Shown piece after piece: positions 1 through 5,090 of a DNA stretch of 8,339 bases (its first letter is position 1; each line of letters opens with the position of its first letter). The notes below the pieces were generated by a model. The model was not told where the DNA came from and made no database searches. It saw nothing but the letters and a program-made list of their open reading frames with translations. The position numbers and the translations under genes were made by a program. The stretch comes from Verrucomicrobiota bacterium (GTDB lineage: Bacteria > Verrucomicrobiota > Verrucomicrobiia > Chthoniobacterales > UBA10450): the NCBI GenBank assembly GCA_003218735.1, contig QHOJ01000024.1:638-8976 (forward strand), written 5' to 3'.

Positions 1-2
1 GC

Positions 3-29
3 GACACCACACGGTAATTTCTTTGTCGT
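3..29 (+). other. rlmN: Upstream rlmN coding remnant with in-frame TAA
   Basis: In the frame of the downstream rlmN these bases read D-T-T-R-stop-F-L-C-R, followed directly by L-S-D-G. RlmN proteins commonly have a segment like D-G-T-R-K-F-L-F-R-L-x-D-G at this place, just before the I-E-S-V-L-I-P stretch. The homology therefore runs through the stop at 15-17, which sits where a lysine is expected. A single A-to-T change from AAA to TAA would explain it. It may be a real nonsense mutation or a base error. TAA ends the anti-sigma gene at 4520-4522, so reassignment of TAA is not indicated. Confidence 0.6.
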
Positions 30-857
30 TTGAGCGATGGAAATTTGATCGAGTCGGTTTTGATTCCGGCGTCACCCGCGCTTTACGGCGAAAAATCGGA
101 TCGCCAGACAATTTGTATTTCGACACAAGTCGGATGCGCCTATGGCTGCAAATTTTGCGCCAGCGGCTTGGAAGGGTTTTCTCGCAATCTGCGCGCGAAC
201 GAAATTGTCGATCAAATCATCGCGATCGAGCGCGCAAGCGGGGAGAAGATCGACAACATCGTTTTCATGGGAATGGGCGAACCCCTCGCGAATTTGAAGA
301 ACGTGATTCGTGCGATTCGAATCATTAACGCTTCGTGGGGTCTCAGGATAGGCGCACGGCACATTACCGTTTCGACCAGCGGCCTGGCGCCGCAAATTAA
401 AAAACTTGCAGACGAACCGTTGCAAATTCGTCTTGCTGTCTCTTTGCATGGAGCCACTGATGAGGTGCGCAACCAAATCATGCCAATCAACCGCCGCTAC
501 AACGTCGAGACATTGCTGTCGGCTTGTGATTACTACGTCGCGCATAAGAAGCAGCGGCTCACCTTCGAATATATTTTGATCGCCGGTGTAAACGACGCCG
601 ACACGCAGGCGCATCTTCTCGCGCAGCACGCCAGAAGGCTTTCCGCAAAAGTGAATTTGATTCCGTATAACGCCGTCGAGGGTCTGGAATGGTCCCGACC
701 GTCGCGCAATCGACAGGAAAAGTTTTTGTCGATCTTACGTGCGGAAGGAGTTCCGGCTACGCTGCGGCGCGAAAAAGGCCACGATATCGACGCCGCCTGC
801 GGGCAATTGCGATTGCAAACCAGTCGGCAGGAGCGACGGCGGGCCGTCCCCGCTTAG
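30..857 (+). CDS. rlmN: RlmN, dual-specificity rRNA/tRNA adenosine C2-methyltransferase (C-terminal part)
   Basis: This is a radical-SAM enzyme that methylates C2 of A2503 in 23S rRNA, and in characterised members also A37 of some tRNAs. The open stretch of 275 residues, counted from a TTG at 30, carries the 4Fe-4S motif CxxxCxxC (C36, C40, C43). It also has the upstream conserved cysteine (C29), GMGEP, the S-L-H segment, and the C-terminal D-I-D-A-A-C-G-Q-L with the methyl-carrying cysteine C257. These match the known functional cysteines of E. coli RlmN. About 90 N-terminal residues of the accessory RNA-binding region are missing, because the window edge and an in-frame TAA at 15-17 cut it off. 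The TTG at 30 is the first in-frame start after that stop, has no Shine-Dalgarno and is unlikely to be a natural start. The gene ends tail to tail with the leftward flavoprotein gene, 3 bp away. Identity is very secure; integrity is uncertain. Confidence 0.93.
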   Translation: MSDGNLIESVLIPASPALYGEKSDRQTICISTQVGCAYGCKFCASGLEGFSRNLRANEIVDQIIAIERASGEKIDNIVFMGMGEPLANLKNVIRAIRIINASWGLRIGARHITVSTSGLAPQIKKLADEPLQIRLAVSLHGATDEVRNQIMPINRRYNVETLLSACDYYVAHKKQRLTFEYILIAGVNDADTQAHLLAQHARRLSAKVNLIPYNAVEGLEWSRPSRNRQEKFLSILRAEGVPATLRREKGHDIDAACGQLRLQTSRQERRRAVPA

Positions 858-860
858 CCT

Positions 861-2564
861 TCACGCAAAAGTGCCGAGGGCTTCGTGCACGCCGGCGACT
901 GCCATCCCACCTTCACCGACAGCAGCAGCGCAACGCTTCACCGATCCGGAGCGAACATCGCCTGCCGCAAAAATACCCGGGCAGCTCGTTTCGAGGGGCC
1001 CCGGTGGACGTTTGCTCTCCTTCCATGCTGGCGCCTGGGCGACTGCGTGTCCTGTCTTGATGAATCCTTTTTCATCGCGTTCGATCTGAGGCGGCAGCCA
1101 ATCTGTGCAGGGTTTCGCACCGATCATGGAAAAAACGGCCGGTGTTTCTACAACGCGCCGCTCGCGCGTCTGCATATTCTCGAGCTCCACGGCTTCGAGC
1201 ATTTTATTGCCAGACATTTTCCGAATTTCGGTGTGGAACAGGAGCTCGATGTTTTCGCACGTCTGCACGCGACGCGCGAGATAGCTCGACATGCTTTTCG
1301 AAAGATCGTCGCCGCCGCGGATGAGGAGCAACACCTTCGCCGCGCCTTCAGAGAGAAACATGGCGGCTTGTCCCGCCGAATTACCGCCGCCAGCGACGAT
1401 GACTGTTTGTCGCCGGCAGAGCTGGCCTTCAAATGCCGTCGCGGCGTAATAAACGCCCGAGCCCTCGAACTCCTCGCGACGGTTTGCGTCTAATCGCCGG
1501 TAATCTGCACCGGTCGCAATGAGGAGGCATTTCGCCCGCAGGGTAGAAAGGCAACCCTCGACTTGAAGGCTGGCGCGATATTCCTCGCCGTCGTGATAAT
1601 CGAGCGAAAGAGCCTGAGAGGGCGTGGAAAATTTTGCGCCGAACCGGTAAGCCTGAAGCTGCGCGCGATAGGTCAAATCGCCGCCATTAATTCCAGTTGG
1701 GAAACCGAAAAAGTTCTCGATCAGGGAAGAGGACCCGGCCTGCCCTCCTGGCGCGTAGCTTTCCAAGACAACGGTTTTCAATCCCTCCGACGCCGCATAG
1801 ACGGCGGCGGCCAGACCCGCCGGACCAGCGCCAACAATCGTCAAGTCGCACCTAATTTCGCTTTCGCCCTCATCCGCCACCGGCCGAAGCAGCCCGGCCA
1901 CTTGTGCAACTTCGCGCAAAGATGGCCGGCGCAGCGGGGCGCCGGTCGCCGTGACGAGCGTCGGTAAATCGCGACTCGTTAAGTGCAGCCGCTGACACAG
2001 CGCTTGGCCCGGCTCGCTTTCAAATTCGATCAGCCGATGCGGGATGCGATTCTTGTCGAGAAAATCATCGAGCTGATGTCCCTCGCGCGAGTCCCGCAAC
2101 GCGATGATGCGCAGCCCAGCGAATTCACGGTCGCGCATCAACCGCCGCCGCCGCATGATCAAAGCATCGACAATGGGGCGGCCCAAGCCGGGTAGTTCCG
2201 CGAGCGCGCGCCGGATCTCGGCTGCCGGGACTTCCAGAATCTCGGCCTCTTCAGACTTCACGCGCGCAGTGGCGAGTGCAGAGGTGCCTTGCAACATCGC
2301 AACATCGCCGATGAAGTCGCGCTCCCTGCCCGTAGCGAGAATTTGTTCGGTGCCTTCCCGCGCTTCAAAGACTTCGGTTTCGCCGCGCAAAATAACGGTG
2401 AGCCCGAGATCGCGTTGCCCTGCTTTGAAGATAAACTCTCCGCGCTGCAACGTGCGCCGCTTCCCCAAAGGTTCCAGCAACGCCAGCTGGCGATCGTCGA
2501 GTTTCGGACGGGCGATGCTCTCCGTATCGCGATAAAACTGCTCGTCCTTATCTTCTTCACTCAT
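861..2564 (-). CDS. Cyclic-nucleotide-binding-domain / thioredoxin-reductase-like FAD flavoprotein
   Basis: A 567-residue soluble protein with three parts. Residues about 20-140 form a CRP-like nucleotide-binding fold (F-I-G-D-V-A-M-L at 84-91). Residues about 150-225 resemble a glutaredoxin/thioredoxin fold, with a D-L-P-T cis-proline-like turn at 199-202. Residues about 238-565 are a thioredoxin-reductase-type oxidoreductase: FAD motif GAGPAG (245-250), GGQ (273-275), second Rossmann motif GGGNSAG (392-398) and the C-terminal FAAGD (532-536). Three expected active features are absent. Ungapped alignment with CRP puts L97 where the phosphate-binding arginine (R82) would be. The glutaredoxin CxxC position reads D-S-R-E-G. 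The reductase CATC position reads A-A-T-A (374-377). This layout matches a known, poorly characterised bacterial family usually named thioredoxin-disulfide reductase. The lack of the dithiol argues against ordinary thioredoxin reduction. The ATG at 2562-2564 is the only sensible start, since upstream in-frame sequence reaches a stop within 11 codons. Redox partner and ligand are unknown. Confidence 0.9.
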   Translation of the reverse strand: MSEEDKDEQFYRDTESIARPKLDDRQLALLEPLGKRRTLQRGEFIFKAGQRDLGLTVILRGETEVFEAREGTEQILATGRERDFIGDVAMLQGTSALATARVKSEEAEILEVPAAEIRRALAELPGLGRPIVDALIMRRRRLMRDREFAGLRIIALRDSREGHQLDDFLDKNRIPHRLIEFESEPGQALCQRLHLTSRDLPTLVTATGAPLRRPSLREVAQVAGLLRPVADEGESEIRCDLTIVGAGPAGLAAAVYAASEGLKTVVLESYAPGGQAGSSSLIENFFGFPTGINGGDLTYRAQLQAYRFGAKFSTPSQALSLDYHDGEEYRASLQVEGCLSTLRAKCLLIATGADYRRLDANRREEFEGSGVYYAATAFEGQLCRRQTVIVAGGGNSAGQAAMFLSEGAAKVLLLIRGGDDLSKSMSSYLARRVQTCENIELLFHTEIRKMSGNKMLEAVELENMQTRERRVVETPAVFSMIGAKPCTDWLPPQIERDEKGFIKTGHAVAQAPAWKESKRPPGPLETSCPGIFAAGDVRSGSVKRCAAAVGEGGMAVAGVHEALGTFA

Positions 2565-2603
2565 GAGATCGATTGCGCGGGAAAATCCAGGTACTCACGA
2601 TGC

Positions 2604-2633
2604 AATTTACGCGAAAATTTACAACTCGGTCAA
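2604..2633 (-). promoter_or_regulatory. Possible sigma-70-type promoter for the leftward flavoprotein gene
   Basis: On the minus strand TTGACC (2628-2633) is followed after 18 bp by TAAATT (2604-2609). These match the consensus at 5 of 6 and 4 of 6 positions. The -10 element lies about 40 bp before the ATG at 2564, which gives a short leader. The AT-rich stretch between the divergent genes supports a promoter here, but it is a visual match only. I see no equally good promoter for the rightward gene starting at 2713. Confidence 0.3.
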
Positions 2634-2712
2634 AAACACGACGACGGGCCGCAACAACCTTGCTTGATGCGAAACCTTTTGCGCAGAAACGGAAGCTGCC
2701 GTTTAGTCGAGC

Positions 2713-3378
2713 ATGGCCGGTTACGAGGGCGAGTCCGAACCCATGTGGGATGAGTACGACTGGGAGCGTTTTCTCCAGCAACAGGATCATAAGACCGAGA
2801 AGTACATGCAATTGCTGGAACAATATCTCGACGATCCGCAACGCGATCAGATCATTGCCCGGGAAATGGGCTGGACGCAATTGCTTGATGCGAATGATTG
2901 GAGCACGGAGGTCGATGCGCTGTTAGATGAAAAGCCGGCGGAAGAGAGCGATTCCGACACAGATCAGGCGGCGGCGTTCGAGACATTTGAAAACCACAGC
3001 CTTTATCGCGCTGCCTTTGCTCTGACGATTTGGATCGATCAACTTTTCGATGAAAATCCTTCACTTCAAAACGAACCGGCCGCAGTAAAACTGGCCACCC
3101 ATTCAGCTCTGGCCAGCGCAAAACTCGCAGCCGCTCTGAGCGACGATGATGTCGATGAAATCGGGATGACCATTGCATATTTGAAGCGAGCCCTGAAGGC
3201 GATCACGATTTCGATGGACGCGGCGGCCCAACTTTTATCCGAGAAGCTGATTACCGCCACGCAGCATTCAGTGCTGCAACAGCGGCTTTTCCAAGTGCGC
3301 GACGGCATCATCACGTTAATGGGTGAATATCGTAGCGAATGGCGTCGCCGTTTCGGCTCCGAAGGCTTTCGGAGTTGA
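2713..3378 (+). CDS. Unrecognised acidic cytosolic protein, first gene of the sigma-factor operon
   Basis: A 221-residue protein that I do not recognise. It has no cysteine, no signal peptide and no membrane segment, so it is probably cytosolic. The N-terminal third (1-95) is strongly acidic and rich in aromatics (W-D-E-Y-D-W-E-R-F at 12-20, M-G-W at 52-54). A D/E/S-rich linker follows (72-90). Residues about 95-210 look like several amphipathic helices, including an alanine-rich one at about 123-142, and the C-terminus is basic (W-R-R-R-F). The start is uncertain: the ATG at 2713 has no clear ribosome site, and an ATG at 2743 (M11, before W-D-E-Y) is a possible alternative. Its stop lies 27 bp before the sigma-factor gene with no terminator between, so cotranscription is likely. 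A role in the sigma pathway is guilt by association only. Codon usage looks genuine and no other frame gives a better gene. Confidence 0.8.
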   Translation: MAGYEGESEPMWDEYDWERFLQQQDHKTEKYMQLLEQYLDDPQRDQIIAREMGWTQLLDANDWSTEVDALLDEKPAEESDSDTDQAAAFETFENHSLYRAAFALTIWIDQLFDENPSLQNEPAAVKLATHSALASAKLAAALSDDDVDEIGMTIAYLKRALKAITISMDAAAQLLSEKLITATQHSVLQQRLFQVRDGIITLMGEYRSEWRRRFGSEGFRS

Positions 3379-3405
3379 ATGAAATAAGGCCGGTTCCGTC
3401 CAACC

Positions 3406-4017
3406 ATGCAAACGGAAGCGACTCCGGCTCAGGCCGATGTGTCGGAACTGGATTTGGTGAAACGGTGCCAGGCCGGCGACACCGAAGCATTCGACGAGCT
3501 TGTGACTCGCTACCGAACACGGGTATTCAGCATGATTTATAACATGGTCCGCAACGAGCAGGATGCTTGGGATCTGGCTCAAGACAGCTTCGTGAAAGCG
3601 TGGAAATCGATTAAACGCTTCCAAGGGCGCTCCTCGTTTTACACGTGGATTTACCGGATCGTGATGAATGTGACGATTGATTGGTTGCGGAAAAAACAGG
3701 TGAAAGGCGCAGGCGCGGAGTTTGACGACGCGGTCGAACTAAAAGAAATCGATCCCGCATCCAGGACGGCGCCGAAACCGGACGCCTTGCCGTTCGAGAT
3801 AATAGAGCGCTCGGAAATCCGGGCAAGAATCGAAAAAGCGATTGCGCAACTGTCACCCGAGCACCGCGCCGTAATTTTGATGAAGGAGATCGAGCAGATG
3901 CAGTATCACGAGATCGCAGAGACCCTCGGGTGCTCGATCGGCACAGTGATGTCGCGTTTGTTTTATGCGCGGAAGAAATTGCAGAATTTACTGAGGGACG
4001 TTTATGAAAACATTTGA
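3406..4017 (+). CDS. ECF-type RNA polymerase sigma factor (RpoE-like)
   Basis: A 203-residue extracytoplasmic-function sigma factor that would direct RNA polymerase to a small regulon. Region 2 spans about residues 27-97: F-D-E-L-V-T-R-Y-R, then D-A-W-D-L-A-Q-D-S-F-V-K-A-W (core binding and -10 recognition), then F-Y-T-W-I-Y-R-I with N-V-T-I-D-W-L-R-K-K. A polar linker covers about 98-140. Region 4 (about 142-198) has L-S-P-E-H-R-A-V at 149-156 and a helix-turn-helix, H-E-I-A-E-T-L-G-C-S-I-G-T-V-M-S-R-L, for -35 recognition. Regions 1 and 3 are absent, as expected for this class, and length is normal. The 3' end overlaps the anti-sigma start by 14 bp, which is typical of translationally coupled sigma/anti-sigma pairs. 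The ATG at 3406 lacks a strong Shine-Dalgarno; the nearest AAGG is 16 bp upstream. The ECF subgroup and target genes cannot be told from this window. Confidence 0.95.
   Translation: MQTEATPAQADVSELDLVKRCQAGDTEAFDELVTRYRTRVFSMIYNMVRNEQDAWDLAQDSFVKAWKSIKRFQGRSSFYTWIYRIVMNVTIDWLRKKQVKGAGAEFDDAVELKEIDPASRTAPKPDALPFEIIERSEIRARIEKAIAQLSPEHRAVILMKEIEQMQYHEIAETLGCSIGTVMSRLFYARKKLQNLLRDVYENI
3993..3997 (+). promoter_or_regulatory. Ribosome binding site (GAGGG) fixing the anti-sigma start
   Basis: GAGGG ends 6 bp before the ATG at 4004, inside the last codons of the sigma gene. It is the clearest Shine-Dalgarno site before any gene in the window and decides the overlapping start. Confidence 0.7.
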
Positions 4018-4522
4018 AGAAAAATGGACGGCATGGCTCGACGGCCAGCTTAGCGGCAAGGAGCTGGCCGAGTTCGAAGCCTCGCTGCCTGACAAGGCTG
4101 CGGCTGAGGCTGAAAAGCGCGATGTGAAAAAATTGGGCGTGCTCTTGAAGCGCGAACTCGGCGCAGGTGTGTTGAGGAACGAAGAATTTTTTAGCCATCA
4201 ACTCCGCGAGAGAGTCGCGCGTGAAAGTGTCGAGCCGCCGCGGAAGCAGGCTGCCGAAGTTTCCACTTGGTGGACGATTCGCCGTCTGTTTTTGACGGGA
4301 ACGGTCTCGCTTGCTTTCTTTCTCGTTTTCGCCGTTTTCGTCATGAGAGAGAAGAACCCGGCCGAGCAGTCGCAATACCTCACCCAGATTCTAAACGCGC
4401 GCGTCGATCCGGCGATCAGCCCGAATGCGACGATCTCGATGTTCGAGGCAAAAGAAGATCGCGTAACGGTGCTTTGGACGGAGGGATTACAGTCGTTACC
4501 GGCCGATTACGCCGCCAAATAA
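4004..4522 (+). CDS. Single-pass membrane anti-sigma factor (zinc-less type)
   Basis: A 172-residue protein, called an anti-sigma factor from its position and topology. A short cytoplasmic part (1-93) begins W-L-D-G-Q-L-S-G-K-E-L-A-E-F-E, a pattern common at the N-terminus of anti-sigma factors. It has no cysteine, so the zinc motif of ZAS-type anti-sigma factors is absent. One transmembrane helix covers about 95-114 (L-F-L-T-G-T-V-S-L-A-F-F-L-V-F-A). A periplasmic tail of about 58 residues ends with V-T-V-L-W-T-E-G-L followed by S-L-P. The positive-inside rule fits: R-R before the helix, with the acidic tail outside. It probably holds the sigma factor at the inner membrane until the tail senses a signal or is cut, as in the RseA/RpoE system; that mechanism is inferred. 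Translation is coupled to the sigma gene by the 14-bp overlap and the internal GAGGG. Confidence 0.85.
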   Translation: MKTFEEKWTAWLDGQLSGKELAEFEASLPDKAAAEAEKRDVKKLGVLLKRELGAGVLRNEEFFSHQLRERVARESVEPPRKQAAEVSTWWTIRRLFLTGTVSLAFFLVFAVFVMREKNPAEQSQYLTQILNARVDPAISPNATISMFEAKEDRVTVLWTEGLQSLPADYAAK

Positions 4523-4528
4523 CCGCTC

Positions 4529-4972
4529 ATGTGCCGCTTGCTCCTGGCCTTCACTACTTTCTTTGCGCTGGTGATGAGCGCGGCGATACCGGCGCGCGCT
4601 GACGAGACGGTTTGGAGCGGCCTGGTGATTGCTCAAAATGTCCAGCAACCGGAGCCGATCCCGGTAGAGTTGACTCGGATCGAACGGCCTTTGAAGGAAC
4701 TTTTTGGCTATAACCAATTCCAAGTTATTGGCCAGTCGCACAAAACACTCAAGACCGGCCAGGAAGATTGGCTGGCAACGAGCAAATTTTTCGGACTGCA
4801 CGTCGATGCGCGAGGGGAAAGCGAAGCCGGCTACATCCTGAATCTGAAACTTTATAAGGAGAAAGAGCTCTTGCTGGAAACGGACGCCAAATTGAGCAAG
4901 CGCAGCCCGCTCATCATCAAGGGGCCGCAGGTAGGCGGCGGGCAATTGCTGCTCGTGCTTATCGTACGGTAG
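4529..4972 (+). CDS. Small exported protein of unknown function downstream of the anti-sigma gene
   Basis: A 147-residue protein that I do not recognise. Residues 1-24 form a clear signal peptide: hydrophobic L-L-L-A-F-T-T-F-F-A-L-V-M, then a P-A-R-A cleavage site before D25-E26. There is no lipobox, because the only cysteine is residue 2. The mature part of about 123 residues looks rich in beta strands. It has L-F-G-Y-N-Q-F (about 59-65), alternating polar and hydrophobic stretches, and a glycine-rich turn V-G-G-G-Q before a very hydrophobic end (L-L-L-V-L-I-V-R). The ATG at 4529 follows the anti-sigma stop by 6 bp with no Shine-Dalgarno, so coupled translation is likely. Its place after a sigma/anti-sigma pair suggests an envelope protein that is sensed by, or belongs to, that response. 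This is inference from position. Confidence 0.82.
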   Translation: MCRLLLAFTTFFALVMSAAIPARADETVWSGLVIAQNVQQPEPIPVELTRIERPLKELFGYNQFQVIGQSHKTLKTGQEDWLATSKFFGLHVDARGESEAGYILNLKLYKEKELLLETDAKLSKRSPLIIKGPQVGGGQLLLVLIVR

Positions 4973-4984
4973 TGCAGCAGGGGG

Positions 4985-5004
4985 TCGAGCAGTTCGTGCT
5001 CCGA
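4985..5004 (+). other. Hairpin in front of the aminopeptidase gene
   Basis: TCGAGCA (4985-4991) can pair with TGCTC plus GA (4997-5004), leaving one bulged C and a 5-base loop GTTCG. No T-run follows, so it is not a standard intrinsic terminator. It directly precedes the GAGG at 5003-5006. It could hinder translation from 5013, or it could be chance. Confidence 0.3.
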
Positions 5005-5006
5005 GG
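5003..5006 (+). promoter_or_regulatory. Possible ribosome binding site (GAGG) before an alternative ATG at 5013
   Basis: GAGG is 6 bp before ATG 5013, which is in frame with the aminopeptidase. Starting there adds 26 residues before the ATG at 5091, including a C-A-N-C. These do not look like part of a signal peptide. The ATG at 5091 gives a better signal peptide but lacks a ribosome site, so the start is unresolved. Confidence 0.35.
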
Positions 5007-5090
5007 CTAATAATGACGGCGATGCCGCACCTATTTTACATCGCCCACAGAGCAGCCCATCCACCTTGCGCGAATTGCGGTCCGCCGTTA

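Noticed and set aside
72..629. Long open frame of 185 residues antisense to rlmN
   Set aside because: It lies wholly opposite a conserved radical-SAM gene with intact motifs and its translation has no recognisable domain; it is a shadow frame.
885..1493. Rightward open frame of 202 residues over the flavoprotein gene
   Set aside because: It overlaps the Rossmann and C-terminal FAD motifs of the real leftward gene, and its composition (Arg/Cys/His-rich) is typical of an antisense shadow.
3611..4375. Leftward open frame of 254 residues across the sigma and anti-sigma genes
   Set aside because: It spans two clearly real opposing genes and reads as basic low-complexity sequence; not coding.
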